In this document: positions 47,824-61,677 of the stretch, in pieces
Numbering within the stretch: position 1 is the stretch's first letter
Layout: each line of letters starts with the position of its first letter
Origin: Alisma plantago-aquatica
Lineage: Eukaryota > Streptophyta > Magnoliopsida > Alismatales > Alismataceae
Assembly (NCBI GenBank): GCA_963693085.1
Contig: OY856413.1
Location: 105,889,501 to 105,953,500, forward strand
Length of the DNA stretch: 64,000 nucleotides
Direction: 5' to 3'
Notes under the pieces: generated by a model
What the model was told of the DNA's origin: nothing
Databases searched by the model: none
The model's input: only the letters and a program-made list of their open reading frames with translations
Position numbers and translations under genes: made by a program

Positions 47824-50800
47824 TGTAATTTCCTCAATTCTTTGTGAATTTTGAATATTTAAATATAAGACCCAATTTATTAACCAAATTTCCTAAGTAT
47901 AATTTATGTAATAATAATGTTATCCTTACTGGCACAGGTGCAACCCATGACCCAAGCGAGGCCCATGAGACTATTTGATTTGCAAATAGGTCCTTAGAAC
48001 ACAAGACAAAGAAATAAGAGATTTTGTACATAAATAAATAGTAATGACTTTTTGAAATTGTTTAATAATAGGAGTATGAGACAATGGAAATAGAATATAT
48101 GGTGTTTTAGATAATTACAAGAGTAATTATCTAATCATGAATGGAAATTCAAGATTTGAGGCATCAAATAAAGGTGATATTAATATTAGAATACTTAAAA
48201 GTAATGAGGAAAGAAGGATAATTCTAGATATTGGGACAAAATAAAACTTCCCATGTGATAATGGTAATTGATTTAAATAAATGTTTTCAAGGAAAGTTTT
48301 GTACACAAGATTTATCCCAATAACCCCATATCTATAATAAAAGTTTGAAAGGTATTAGTTTGATTTCCCTTTTTCGTCAAGGGTTTGCCAAATCCAACTC
48401 TTAATAGGAATGTAGTGGTTTCTTTTCATGACCTTGGGATTATGATAATAAAAGTCAAGAGTCTTCATTTAAGGAAGAACAAGGAGCATTTATTCAACTC
48501 ATTCCTATATTTATGGCTTGTCTTTTCATACTATTAGTTGGTGCAAAATTTGTTTAATCAAAGGGGGCATCTTTTAATACTTATGGAAAGGGGGATAATG
48601 GTGTTTGCAGAATATCATAATCGGATCTTCCTTGTATGCCAAGGAATGAGAAGAAGACTAACATGAAGGAAGGTTATGGAAGGTGGAGATTTCCTTCTCA
48701 TAACAATGGGTTTTATATAATTAAAGCTTAAGCATCTTTATATAAGGGAATATAGGAGGAATGCAGTTAATTCTTTCCTAGATACGTGCCATGCCACTTT
48801 TTGAAGTGAGAAGAAGGGAATAGGGTTATGAGAGGGGTATGTATATATACATGAGGATCCACAAACAAGACAACTGAGCCTTCTTTCCTTGATCAGATCA
48901 TCTTCTCCCCTTTGCTTTCCTCTTGTGTGCAACTAGGCTTGCTGCCCATCTTCTTCCCTCTTCACCAACCTCCTCTTAACCCTAAAATGACATCAAGCCT
49001 TTATGAAAGATCATAGGAGCCATCGCCTCTACCGGGATTTAACCCCTAGATTTTGTACAACATGGTGGATCTCTGAGGAGGGTTGTTGTCGTCTGAAACC
49101 TCCGAATTCCCTAGAGAAGTGACAATAGGCGTTCGTAGAAGAGAGAGCACAGACAATGAAACTTTTCCTCATGTCATATCCTTTACAGTAGGTAACCTAA
49201 AGTTCGGTTCCACTATGCAAGGAGCAAGAGGAGGAAAGCATTGTTCAATCCATATGCCACCACAAACCTGCAGTGCCAAAGTGTGGGCTGGGAAAAAGAC
49301 CTCAGTTGAAGGGGTCATGTTGTCAACCTGATCTGGATGAGAGGAGTGCTTGTGGTTGACCTCACAAAAATGCTCATCATAGAAACATTCTATAGTAGGT
49401 TGGGAAGATCATATGGTAGAAACCTCACCAAAACTTGTTCGCAACATTTGAACTTGTCATTGGTGAGATCTGGAGAAGGAAGATGAATCAAAAGCTTGAT
49501 CCAGGAGGTCGTTGTGCTACAAAATAGGTGAAAGTTGTAGTCATGAGTGGATTCAAGAGTAGGAAAGACTCGAAGTAGCTCGACATGTGGCCCTAAAAGT
49601 ATGGCTCAACATGCTTGCAGTGGAGAGTCATAGATATGCGAGTGGGGAAAAAGGTGAAGGAAGACAAAGGGAGTGGACACCATCACAAACCAGCATGTTC
49701 AGTTTGTGACCAAGGTGCATGCCATTGGCTACTTAATCAGTGTGATTGAAAGCATAAGAGGGCGGATAAATAGGGAGCCACCATGTCATCCCACATTTAA
49801 TGTATAATGGCATATTTTATTTTAATCATAGAAAATTATAGGACTAATCCAAATAGAGATGAAATGTATACCAAATTTATCGGCAGAACAAGTAGAATTC
49901 AAATAAAATGGTTCCATACCCTAGATCTGAGCCTAATTCCAAAAGGAGTGCTAATACTTTTCTAAGTAGTGATTATTCCATGATAACCCTAGATTTGGGT
50001 ATGAAAATGTTGAGAACATTAAAAACCTTTCTTTATGTTATTATATGATACTGTAAGATGCAATGGGAATCCTACATAACCATGATAATAATGATGATAC
50101 TTAGGGTTTCTAAACTAAATAATCATGCATATGATGAATTAGGATTAAAGGTCTTAACTTGTTGTGTTATTAATGAAAATAATGAATCTTAGTGATCATA
50201 ATGAAAGGGTATGATGGATATAATGACTAGGGTCTTCACCTAATGTTCCATATGGCATGGTAATTGGGTTTGATCCCTTATTCCCTATCTAGATCAGAGA
50301 CAATCCTAAACCCAAGATTAGGACCTGAATAGGGTCTTTATCTAAATAATATGATGATGACACTTTAGGAATTACATACATGTAGATTAGTTGTTGATTG
50401 CTTGGATCTATTGATTGGGTTTCTTGAACATTCTTCAAGCATAATTTCATGATCAACATGGTTCTATAGTAAGGTACTTGGTTACGGTTATGACTACCCT
50501 CAATATCAATTATTGAGGTTTGCCTAGTGTTTCTCAAGGATTGAATAAATAAACTATTGAGTTCTTACTTACATTTTGTTCAATTATAATGTCACTATGA
50601 GTATCACATATACAAAGATATCGTATTCTAAACCCTTAGATGACATGCATCAAGGGGTGATGCACACGATCCCATGAGGGACAATGATCATAGCCAGGAT
50701 ATCATATCAAGTATGGGTTAGAATATGTAAAGAAAATGTCAGTTTTTATTTGCAAGTAATTGATTGATAAAATGGTTTTATGTACTTGCACACTTTTGCA

Positions 50801-51166
50801 TGCACCCCACATACATAGTATATTTTGATATTTTGATTTGTGCTTTGTTTCAAGCCATTTTAGGTAAATGCAATACATGAAGATGTCAAAATATGATAAA
50901 CCAGATGAAATTACCTGAAGGCATTAAAGATAATTAAAGGGGATTAGATAGAAACTTCATCTCATATGTACAATTATGATGATAGAAGTTCATGTAATTC
51001 CTTCGAGGAGCATCACTATATAACTTGTAAACAATATTTGAGATAATAGAAATTATGTTTTGTTATTCTATTTGGTTAAATTTGGATCCTTGGGAATTTT
51101 AGGTAATGGAACTCAACTTTTTGGTTCCTTCCTTAATTGGGTGAGGTTGAAATAGAGGTCATTACA
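47824..51166 (+). mobile_element. LTR-R copy 2
   Basis: 3343 bases, TGTAATTTCC ... GAGGTCATTACA. The first 0.7 kb matches 20230-20950, and the last 1.4 kb matches H and I of copy 1. The middle (about 48600-49790) has no counterpart in copy 1, which carries block G there. A TATATATACATGAGG stretch near 48842 followed by a pyrimidine-rich tract is a plausible promoter/start region. The frame 49083-49331 has no recognised domain. It joins gypsy RT at 51167. Confidence 0.7.
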
Positions 51167-51960
51167 TTCGGTATATGATCCATAACCTCTTTAGTTTACC
51201 CTCTTCCCTTCCTAGACTCTATTCTAGAACGCCTTGCTCACCAATAATAATTTTGCTATTTGGATGGAAACTGAGGATTCTACCGCATTCACATCCATCC
51301 CAACGACCAAGAGAAAATGACTTTTATTTTCCCCTTTGGTGCTTACGCCTTCAAAATAATGTTGTTGGCCTATGCAACACCCCTACCACCTTTCAAAGGT
51401 GCATGGTTGTTATTTTCGTTGGGTTGATCGAAATTTTCATGGGAGTGGTTCATGAACTATTTCTCTGTCTATGGAGAATCGTTCACCACATGCTTGCACC
51501 ATCTTCCCCTATTCCTTGAGATGTGTGTATAGTCACACTTAATTCTAGATTGGGAAAAGTGATGGTCAAAGAAGGAATTGTACTTGGTCATAAAGTGAGC
51601 AACTGCGGTATTGAAGTATATTGAACAAAAATTCAAGTCATCACCAAGCTCCCTCCTCTCACTTCTATTTAAGACATCTGTTCCTTCCTAGGGCATGCTG
51701 GATTCTACTGCCATTTTAGCTGTGATTTCTCAAAAAACTGCAAAACCTCTCAAAAACCTCTTTCACAAAGATAAGATTTTTATGTTTGATCAGGCTTGCC
51801 TCGCAGGTTTCAACAGCCTAAAGTTAGGTCTTACTACTGCCGCTGTTATATATGATCCTAGTTTGTTGCTCCCCTTTGAAGTTTTCTACGACACCAACAA
51901 TTATGTAGTTGGATCCATCCTTGGCCTACCACCACGGAAAAAGAAATGTTGGCGATAGTT
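51167..51960 (+). pseudogene. Gypsy (Athila/Tat) reverse transcriptase and RNase H start
   Basis: Begins within RT: LPFLDSILERLA-like text (51195-51240), then FTFPFGAYAFKIMLFGLCNTPTTFQRCM across a frame change (51320-51405; the FGLCN.P.TFQRCM box is diagnostic). Next the polymerase box region, where the usual Y/F-x-DD is lost (HELFLCL, about 51448), WEKCHFMVKEGIVLGHK-like text (51550-51595), and SFLGHAGFYCHF (51682-51720). Open frame 51695-51958 then has DQACLAGFNSLK and PFEVFYDTNNYVVGSILG, the start of the RNase H-like domain with its first catalytic Asp (D in YDTN). Several frameshifts; not functional. Confidence 0.85.
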
Positions 51961-53503
51961 TATTTGTTTGATAAATTTAGCTCATACCTTGTGGGTTCTA
52001 AAGTATTTGTCTATATAGATCATGCAGGCACCCAATATTTGATTTCCAAAAAGGATACCAAACCTAGACTTATTTGATGGGTGTTCTTACTTCAAGAGTT
52101 TTACCTCAAAAGCTGAGACTAAAAGTGTTCCAAAAATGTCTTCACATATCATCTCAGCCGCCTTAGTCACCAACCTGACAATGGAATCCCCATCAATGAT
52201 TCCTTACCCAGTGACCATTTTCCCAAATCTAAAGCACAATTTCCTTTATTTTATGACTATGTGAACTAAATGGTGTTCGGTATCTTTCATCACAAATATA
52301 AGGGACAAGCAAAGGAAAAATTATTGCATGATGTGAGAAATTTCTACTGGGATGACCCCTACCCTTTCAACCTTTGTGTTAGTAGCCTCTTCCATTGATT
52401 TGTTATATAAGAAGAAGCTCACAAAATTCTTGTGAAATGTCATTCTAGATGTACAGGGCGCACATGATCTCTCAAAAGACTACTCAAAAAGTGCTCCAAT
52501 GTGATTTCTACTTGCCCACCAAGTTTAGGGACACATATGAATTTGTCCTTGCATGTGAAAATGTCAAAGATATGGTAGTATTTCCAAGAGAGACCAGATG
52601 ACAATGAGTTCATGACATAAACTTGAGATTTTTTATGTAAGGGGAATAGATTACATAATCCCCTTCCCCCTTTCCTATGTATTCAAATATATCCTCATAG
52701 TAATAGACTATGTGTATAAATGGGTAGAGGGTATCCCCATAAAGACCGGTGATTCCAAACCTGAGATGAAACTCTTCAAAGATACCATCTTCCCTTGTTT
52801 TAGAGTTCCTTGAACCATCATCTCAAATGATCAGTCATAATCTATAGAAAAGAACTTTGAGGCCCTACTATAGCAAAAGGGGGTCCATCATAAAGTTGGT
52901 TCTCCTTACCGTCACCAGACATGCGATCAATTTTAAGTCTCCAATCATCAAATCAAGTCTATCTTGGAGAAGATCATGAACTGTACAAGGAAAGATTGGG
53001 CCTTGAAACTCAACAATGTCTTGTGGGCATACAAAACCACTTTCAAAACACCCTTGGGGACTACCCCCTTATGTCCCATCTAGAGAAATTTTTGCCACTT
53101 ACTCATGGAAATGGAACACAAAGCTAGATGGGTCGTTCAGACACTCAATTTCCACTTATCAGTGGCCACTGAACAACACACTCTCCCATTTCAAGAGTTA
53201 TAAGAACTCTGTATGACGTCTTATAAGAGTGCCACAATATACAAATATTGCACAAATATGTTGTGTGATGGCCACTTGAGAAGGAAGGACATTCATGTGG
53301 GTGATAATGTACTTGTCTACAGCTCCCTCTTGCAACTTTTTCCTAGGAAATTACAATCCAAATGGTATGGACCATACCTCGTGAAGCATGTCACTAATGG
53401 AACATTCATCCATTGGGAATATTTTGAAGGAGAATTCACTATGAATGTCCATAGGATGAAATGTTATGTTAATGTCACTGATTTATTACCACATGGTGTG
53501 TGA
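51961..53503 (+). pseudogene. Gypsy RNase H end and integrase
   Basis: Continues from the RT: SSYLVGSKVF then VYIDHA and YLISKKDTKPRLI (51990-52075), then a decayed HLSRL region (52155-52170). Integrase: YFWD-like FYWDDPYPF (about 52342-52370), zinc-finger and GFYWP blocks badly broken (52440-52540), WVEGIPIKT (about 52722-52750), FGTP-type RVP*TIISN (52803-52830), HHKVGSPY (about 52888), KSILEKIMNCTRKDWALKLNN (52956-53015), WAYKTTFKTPLGTTP (53023-53065). Open frame 53213-53503 is the C-terminal domain (GDNVLVYSSLLQLFPRKLQSKWYGPYLVK). At the site of the second catalytic Asp the text is IISND, so a D may be kept one place on. Many stops. Confidence 0.85.
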
Positions 53504-53598
53504 CACCCACCAATGGACAACCTACTTCTCTCCAAGCATCCTCTATCTATGACTTGATCAAAACAAACAAGCCTCCAATGTTAAAATGGGAACTAGTT

Positions 53599-53610
53599 GG
53601 GAGGCAACCC
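53599..53610 (+). other. GGGAGGCAACCC box after gypsy integrase
   Basis: Short conserved sequence about 95 bases after the integrase stop. It appears on the other strand after gag at 40440-40451. Its regular presence in Athila/Tat elements at this place is known to me from general reading; its function is not. Confidence 0.6.
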
Positions 53611-54459
53611 AACCCTTCTTCCCTTACCTTTATTTATGTTTTCATTTTTTAAGTCTAATTTTACTTATGTGTTTATTCTAAGCTTTTCTCACTTCAGCTT
53701 ATTTCCTGACCTTGTAGGTTATTACAAAAAACAAGTCCCTCAATTGGATATCCAATCGACCGATGTCTTTCAGAGAGAACCTTGGGAATTCAAAATGCTT
53801 CAAATAACCCTACGACCGATGAAGTGGTCATCTCTCCCCATGAGTCACTCGACTTATAAGTCATGAAGCATATACAAAAGTACACATCTAGGGGGTCAAC
53901 TCACAACTCAAGGAAATTGAGAAACCCCTGCCTTCTCCAACAGCTTCCGCCTTTCCTCTGCCTCCAATCTAGGTGAGACGAGCCATTCACACCTGAGTCA
54001 AATGACTTGAGGGTCGACCAACATCACCACAATGCTATAGTAAAATCACTGACCCCCATCTTCAAGGTTGAGTTGGGCCACCTACAGGCCTAAGATTCCC
54101 CCCATCGCCTATAGTAGTAGCTTCCTTATCGCCTTTCTCCATCGTGGATCGGAAGACTTGCACTGCCATCCTTCACATCAAATTTTTCATCTTTTTCTTC
54201 TCCCACAACCATCAGCAACATTCATTCCTGTGTGAGTTGAGCAATTCACAAAGAGAATTGAGTGATTGTTTATCCCAATAGTGTCATGCCACTTGAGTTG
54301 AGCGACTCATTGAGTGAGTCAAGCGATTGGTTCTGCTACCATACCAGCATCATTGTGTGAGTCGGTCCACCCACATCTTGAGTCAAGCCAGTAATTCCAA
54401 TAGTCACAATATTTATTCTAATGAGGCCCTCAACACACTCTTGAGCTACCTTTGCAAGG
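53611..54459 (+). mobile_element. Post-pol spacer with GAGTCGAGCGACTC-like words
   Basis: No gene. Repeated words such as GAGTTGAGCGACTCATTGAG (about 54295-54315), GAGTCACTCGACTTATAAG (53841-53860) and GAGTCAAGCGATTGG (about 54316-54331) are imperfect inverted repeats and echo 310-590. Confidence 0.5.
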
Positions 54460-55800
54460 GCAAGATGGTTGTCTGGCAATAGACCCCCCCGGTACCCTCC
54501 TTGCCACCGCAACCCCAACGATGGGTATCATTTCTGTGAACCCAACAGCGAATCCGTACCTGACCTTGCCAAGGAGATTATGGATGATCTCAACCATTTT
54601 AACAACTACTTGCCCAAGCCAAGGCTGGCCGGGCCCCTAGCTAGGATCCCAACTCGACTACTCCCCACGCACCCTACATTGCCCCTTTCCCAAAAACTAT
54701 GTCCAGTTTGTCAATTATGAGCAATACAATAGATTTTCCAAACTGGGTGAGATCGGAGTCACCCTTCCCCATTGGGCTTATGGTGCCACTCTTATAGGCT
54801 TAGGGATCTGTGATGATATCGAATCCTTTCTATGGTGGAGCCATGCCATTCCCTTTGTTTATCAATTTCTATCCATCAATCTCGAGCTAACCCTGGAGTT
54901 CATGAATACCTTTCTGAGACTCCAAAACTACTGGGGGAATTCTGTGTTTGATCCACATTTTTGGGAGTAATGAGGAGATCAGCATCAGAGTTATCACCTC
55001 CCTCCTACTTGATGGAGAAGATCCCTCTTGGCTCTCACGGTGCATGAAGTGCTCCCATAATTCTTTCTACAGTCAGTATGACCCCATAAAGTTTTGGGAA
55101 AAATCTCACTAGCCAATCCCCTTTTCTGCCAGTAGGGCCCAAGGTCTCCAACATTCATAACCTGGTGGTCTTCTACCTACATAGAATCATCACTCGTACT
55201 ATGTTCAGTAGGTCTGACACCTAAAGTGTGAGCCACTATACCTTGTGTTGCCTCCTTCAGGGTGAGCCCTTCAACTGGGGCAGCACAATCCTTTAGCACA
55301 TCCAGGTCTAGGCCAGATGAACCACCAGCTCTGCTTTTTGTTTGGGCCACTTTTTCAAGGCCATTGTTGTATTATTGGGCTATACACATATTCCATTCAC
55401 AAGAGTTAAACACAAGGCAACACAACATGTTATTGACCTTATCTACCTTGGGTCTATCCACATCATCCGTCAAGGCTTCTAGGAGGGTACATATGCCATC
55501 ATTTTCAAAGACACCACCATTTAGCTAGAGCTACCCCACCACACCAGGTTTGTAGCATCTACACTCTACTACAAGTTGTAGAACCTTCATGCTCATATCT
55601 CGAGGTTCCTCCACGAGAACCTTATTCTTGAGGGTGATGTTCTCGAGCCTACAGCCCATTCCTTGAGTGCCTCCTTGGAGGTCGACGATGATGCGATCAA
55701 CGCTCCTCCTCTACCAGGAAGTGCACTGACGATGATGAAGGTCTTGAGGGGCCTTAAGGTTTTAGGATATCTAGAAATAGTTGGACCACATCGCACTTTT
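54460..55800 (+). pseudogene. Athila-type post-pol ORF remnant
   Basis: A decayed reading frame downstream of integrase, the place of the Athila 'env-like'/ORF1-type protein, whose function is unproven. Readable: YVQFVNYEQYNRFSKLGEIG (from about 54700), IGLGICDDIESFLWW (54796-54840), LELTLEFMNTFLRLQNYWG (54880-54940), then YLHRIITRTMFSRSD (about 55175-55217) and CLLQGEPFNWGSTILQHI (about 55250-55303). These match the pattern LTLEFLSTF ... RIIARTIFGR ... LQG.PFNWG.VIL that I know from Athila elements. Open frames at 54469-54720 and 55262-55528 are partial pieces. The 55593-56063 minus-strand frames are shadows. Several frameshifts and stops. Confidence 0.6.
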
Positions 55801-56426
55801 CCAACTGTGCATGGAGCATGAGCAACAATGACAAAGCCACCAGCTAATCCAACTTTACCTCATGCAACCCTCCTAGGAGCAGTGGCATGTAGAGAGTGGC
55901 CACTTTTCTCCCACTCGCTCTTTCTATGAGTAGTGTGGGGCCCATAAGGCTTCCCATGACCCTGATTCCCAGTATTGATGGCAAAACTATTATGAGAGTG
56001 GCTCTTCCTCCTCTCTCCCCCACCACCCCAATGATCTTCTTTCCTCCATCTCAAACTTAACATTTTCTTGGGTCGATAAAAATTTTAGGTTCAGGTGGAG
56101 AGTGGGTAGTATATTCCATTTTCCACCCTCTCTATCTTCCCTTTTCCAACATATTTCTCATTTATGTTGCTTGGACTAGTTGATTGCTTTTGTATGACTT
56201 TTCTTATATGTGATATGGATCTTGTTTCGTCAACCATTTAGTTGATATGCTTGTAGTGAATGTATCCTCTTAGTTGAGGTGAATCCCTTACAAATTTATC
56301 ATAACACCATTTTTGTTGAAAAAGCATTTTTCGTCTAGGATCTTAATTAGCACTATTCTTGAAAGCGTTGGAAAGCCAGAAAAGGATAGATAAGAATGAA
56401 ACAAGAATGGTCTGGATGGTTGTTAT
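55801..56426 (+). mobile_element. 3' non-coding region of the gypsy element
   Basis: No gene. CT-rich text then AT-rich sequence, as in long Athila 3' untranslated regions. No LTR start or polypurine tract is reached before the LTR-E element interrupts at 56427. Confidence 0.45.
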
Positions 56427-59400
56427 TGTAACACCCAAATTTTCATAATACATGAGCGGAAGCAATAATTTTTTTTTTCATCTGGGAGTGTCACATACAT
56501 GATTATCATTGCAATGTAAGTAATGAAACACTTTGCAAAACTATAAAACGGATTCATACATAGTTTTTTTGTCAATCGAAAACTACATCATCTTAAACCA
56601 TAAAATCTAATATAATTGACAGCATAACTAGACAAAATGAAAAGATGTCAAAACTCTAGATCGTCTAGGTAAATGGCACCCCACTAGGCTGAGCTTGAAA
56701 TCTTCTAGTTCTTTACTTATTCTTTTGATCCTCCACTACTCCAAATCCTGTGGACATCGCGTCCCCAGACATGCATTGGGAAAAATAGATGTTAGAGTAA
56801 GTGGCATGAGTATTCTAAAATGTACATGGCTAAAGAATTGAAATATTACAAAATATTCTTGAAATCGTAAATATAAAATGAACATTAAACTCTTATTAAA
56901 TCTAGAAACATATTATCTCTCATTTCATAAACTCTTATTTTCTACTCTATCTTTTCTGGAGACCTATACTCTAGGTCTCATGGCCTACACCAAAGTCTCT
57001 GGATCATAAATATCTTATCTGAATTCCTCTCATCACACTCGTGGATGAGATTATAGACATGCTCTAATCTTAAGTACCTTTTACTTATGATTTTTATCTA
57101 TTTGTGGCCACCATTATACAATAAGTCCTCCTCTGTTGACACTGAAGTGTCCTCTATGGTGCAACACACCCTCTGTTGGCACAGTGTGCCCTCTGTTGAC
57201 ACCGAAGTGTCCTCTATGGTGCAACACACTCTCTATTGACACCGAAGTATCCTCTATGGTGCAATGCACCCTCTGTTGGCATATCATGCCCTCTGTGACA
57301 CCCGCAGTGACTGGCGCAACGCGCCCTCTGAATCGTCCCAGGACTCTCTGGTGAGGACTTATTATATAATGTATTATGTGAAGATTTTGAATTAATTATC
57401 TTAAGTCTAGTATAACTAAACTCTGAATATGAACTTTTCTAAAACTGAGTACTCAACACGTACTTAGTTTTGAATCTAAAATCTAAATTTGAATCTCTAC
57501 TCTTTAAAATATGAACTGAATCCATTATAGAATTGGATATGTATTTCACATTACAACATAATTCAGATTGGGTTTATAACCCATATCATGTATCTTTATT
57601 CAAAATATGGCTACTCACACAGTGAGTAGTCTAAGTCTGAATCTAAATCTCTTATTCTTAAGTCCTAAACTGAATTCATTATTGGATTTGAGCATGTATC
57701 TCATTATCTGGGTAAACTTTATTCTAAAGATCTTATTTGGTAAGATTACTTCATTATACCAGTTATATCATAAGTGAGTCTAATGTCTTATGAGAAAGGA
57801 TCTGACATGAATATAGAAATGCTAAGTATACAAAGTATCTTAAGTCAAGCCTATGAAAGTATCATAAGTACAACATATCTAAAAATATAAATTCTAATAA
57901 GATGGTTCAATCCTTCTTATATAATATGATGTTACCCTGAAACTTTGCATATGAACTTACATATTAAACCTTAAATATCCAAATAGAAATCTTATAAAAT
58001 ATTGTATTGCAACCTAATCATAACTTAATGTGTCATTATCTTATATGCCATCATGAACTCATTTTCACAATACATTGTGGTCCCAACAATACCTTTATTT
58101 CTAAAAGTAGACCATGTATTAACATTCTAAAATTCATATTCTTATATTGTAATTAAATTCTAGATATTATTCATTCTAAGGAATCTAGTCATTATATCTA
58201 TACATATGTATGAAATCTTAATGGCGTGTTTCTACTTGAAATCGTAATACATAGTTATGCCTATAAATATGAGAAATCCTAACAACATATCTGTACTTCA
58301 ATTCTCAATACAAAACTATCCCAATCACCAACTAAGTATGGCTACATTACTTGCATAACCTATCTTACAATCTTATTCATTAATTTCGAACATTTCTAGG
58401 AAATCTTGTACGAACATGATTCTTTAACTTTCTCATGGACTTGGTCCATGGGTCACAACTATTTTGAGCAACATGTCTCTATTTGAGATTTTGGATATCT
58501 GAACTTACATAATGATAGAGATATGAGAGTATTCTTATTTGCATTAAAATCTTAGAGCATTAAACCATATAAATTATAAAAGTCTTATCAGGAGACATGC
58601 AAACATACTGAACTTAAAATATGAGTACTCATGAGCATGGACCACTTACCTCTTATACAGATGGAATCGATAAGGAAATCTCCATTCTAAGTTCCATAAC
58701 TTTAATAACCTGGATATCATCATAGTTTTATCAGTCCAAGCCTATTTCTCTCTTTCTATTTCTAAATCTCAAAACCCCATCTTCCTAACTACATATACCA
58801 ACTTAGGGCTCTTATTTGAACTAAACATAACTTTAATCTAAAATCATTATAAAATATTAGCGTTGAAATAAAATAAAAATCATACTATATAATTAGTATT
58901 ATCTTTATACTCAAATAAGACATAAATCGTCTTATGCACTAATATGAACATATACTTCATATAATGAGAATAATTCTCAAACATAATCACATATTCTAAA
59001 CTTACTGACTCAATTAGGAAATCAAAGTAGAATACCATCACATTACTAATATAAGGCCTAATTGGGCATACATATATCACTTATTGTGTCAAGATAATTA
59101 TTTATTATTCTTTCATAATGGCTACTCGTCTAAAACTAAATACTAATATAATAGCACAAGAAACTTCATCAAATCTCTAGAAAAGTATTCATATAATATA
59201 GGAATGATCATATATTAAAATATCAGGTCATTTAAAAATCATATCATTGGTGAAATACCCAAAATACCCTTATTAGTGTTTATATCAAACACCTCAACAA
59301 AACTTCATATAATAGAAATCAGGCTTTGAAATCATGTTAAGAATATCATAATACACATTCAGTAAATTTTGCATAAATTTCTAAATTCGTTTGCTATTTT

Positions 59401-60941
59401 TAATTGACTAAACATCAAAATCATATAGTTTTGAATATACTATTTTTAATAAATAACTGATATCAAAGTCATAATATGGAAGTATTTTTATGTGATAGTA
59501 CTCATCATGAGCTTTCTACAAGTACCTTGTTTGATAAAATCCAACTTCCCAATCTCAAGATATGAATTTTAAAAGCTTACCTAACCTTGGCCAATGTCGA
59601 CCATCAAGATTTGATCTAGCGGCCCCCATCTCAGGTACATCTCAGGCGTTAGGGTCGGTGCCTACCTCCCCCTCCCATTGTGCTCTCGCATGCATAAGTG
59701 GAAAATAGAGTGTTGTTGGTCCATCACCTCCGGAGGTCGATCTCGCCTCTGCGGCCACATGATCATGAGGGATGCAGTGCCCCCATCTCCGGCTTGTCCT
59801 GAACCATAAGGGCGACACTATCCCCTTGGTTTGGGTGGACAAAATCAAGGATCGCCCATGAGAAACCTTCATAGCTGCCAACAATGACACCTCTTGCTTT
59901 TTCTTCCTTGTCCTACTCTTACCCTCAGTTCCGAACAAAATAACCCTAGCATAGGGTTTGGCCGCCACCAAGCGTCACAGATCGAGAGGTTTTATAAACT
60001 CTAAGCCTCCGAATCACGGGAAAGCATCCCCTTTCTTCCAGACTCTGCTCGGACCCTATTAAACAGGGGTTGCGGCATTCCCAGTCGACGCAAACTGGTT
60101 GGCCCCCTTTCTTCTTCTTCTTTTTCTTCTTTTGGATAAAGTCAATATCAAAGAAATATTTATATAACTCACCCTATAGCTTGGTTTGACTTCAAATTTT
60201 GGGGTAAATACTATATTATCATCAACTTCACATCAGCAAGATTTTAAGTAAAAATTAGCTGTACAAACACTCCAAACATGTCCTTTAAATAAAAACATTA
60301 TAATTACTAATTTAATTACCTAGGCCACTATATACATAAAAATCATCTGAACTTTCTCCCACTATCTTATATTCGAATTATTATACTGCTAAAAATATTC
60401 TGAGCATTCATTATGACTATAAAATACTAAATTTTCAATTTGTACTCCAAGGCCATATTTGTAAAACTTAATTGGCCCAATAGGGCTGGAATTTGGGCTC
60501 TAGCGCACATGACCCATCCCTTAGTATTTCAAAGGGTCCATGAGCTTAATTGTATTCCAAATCATGTAAATATGTCTTCAATAAATATAATTTCTCAATT
60601 GGATCTCATGTATGACATATGTGATCAATATTTCTTTAGTTACATAACATGAAGACCTAAGCTAGGTCTAAGGCTCAAGCCATGAACTGGACTCAACATA
60701 TTAGATATCCATCACATTATTGTCCATAGGAATAATTCATTTATACTCATATACAACCAACTACAATCATACACATTTAAGTCGTTATGTGTGTATTGGT
60801 TGATCAGGTGGCTTGTATTACACATTTTGTGGACTTAATTACATACCTAGCCATGTTAGGTTCCTTAGGTCCCTTGGCATACACTTACTAGAAAACCCCA
60901 CATTAAAGGCTTACATTAGTTATGAAATTGAGGATGTTACA
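56427..60941 (-). mobile_element. LTR-E, 3' LTR (4.5 kb, minus strand)
   Basis: Plus-strand start TGTAACACCCAAATTTTC, end GAGGATGTTACA. The first 0.54 kb is repeated at 61678-62219. Outside its right end is a polypurine tract (minus strand CAAGGTGGGTAGAA, 60943-60956) and the CAAATTTCGTCCTCAAAATT text usual at Tekay-type 3' ends. No coding domain; frame 59642-59971 is in a GC-rich part (59580-60110) that probably corresponds to the transcription-start region. At 4515 bases it is long for any plant LTR. Confidence 0.8.
57129..57338. repeat. CCTCT-headed minisatellite inside LTR-E
   Basis: About ten units of roughly 20 bases, each opening with CCTCT, in a higher-order order: CCTCTGTTGACACYGAAGTG, CCTCTATGGTGCAACACAC, CCTCTGTTGGCACAGTGTGC, then repeats of these. 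GC content is higher than in surrounding sequence. Confidence 0.85.
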
Positions 60942-61662
60942 ATTCTACCCACCTTGAAACAAATTTCGTCCTCAAAATTTCTCTAGGGTACTACCCACCT
61001 TAGGGTTCTGCTTACCTCTTCATTTATTGTTAGGAACACTTATGTTCAAACTTTTGCATGAAAATAGATATGTAATGTATTTCACTAAATGATTATGTGA
61101 GAATTATTTTTTACCTTAGTCTACTACTCAACTCATACTTAAGGTCTATGAAGCTAAAATGGTCTCTACAATTAGGGCATCTGACTCAACCTTGTCATGA
61201 ATTTCAGACATTAGTTACACATGACTATCTAACCTTGGGTTCTTCAGGTAACTCCAACATTCCTAGATATGTGGTGATCAGGCACATACCCAGATATGTG
61301 GGATCCTAACATGCTATCTCTTATTAACCTACTAATACGTGTGTCCCATACCACACATACCAGTAAGAAATGAGAGATGCATCAAAATCTAGTGCTTATG
61401 ACATTCCTCTTCAGTTCTCAATTGGCTGGCTATAACCATTGAGAATGATGAAGCAACATCATTAGTTAGGGTTAGGTTGAAACATGAGACCTAGAATATA
61501 AACATCTCTCTCAGACATCTCTATTTCTTCTAAGGTGAAAACTATTGGTCATTCTAGGTCATTGTATCTTTCTATGGGAATCTATCCCTAAACTCTAATC
61601 TCTTATCTTCATCCTAGGGTGACTATGAGAATTATGTTTGCCTAGTGGCCATTGACAAAATT
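60942..61662 (-). mobile_element. Remnant internal region of the LTR-E element
   Basis: About 720 bases between polypurine tract and primer site, no coding domain. An autonomous chromovirus would have 5 kb or more here. Confidence 0.65.
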
Positions 61663-61674
61663 GCTCTGATACCA
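61663..61674 (-). promoter_or_regulatory. LTR-E primer binding site (tRNA-iMet)
   Basis: Plus GCTCTGATACCA, minus TGGTATCAGAGC, three bases from the LTR end at 61678. It fixes minus orientation. Confidence 0.88.
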
Positions 61675-61677
61675 TAT

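Noticed and set aside
57129..57338. CRISPR-like array
   Set aside because: Units are adjacent with no unique spacers, and the context is a plant LTR.
59642..59971. 109-codon minus-strand frame
   Set aside because: Lies inside LTR-E near its GC-rich transcription-start region; no domain found.
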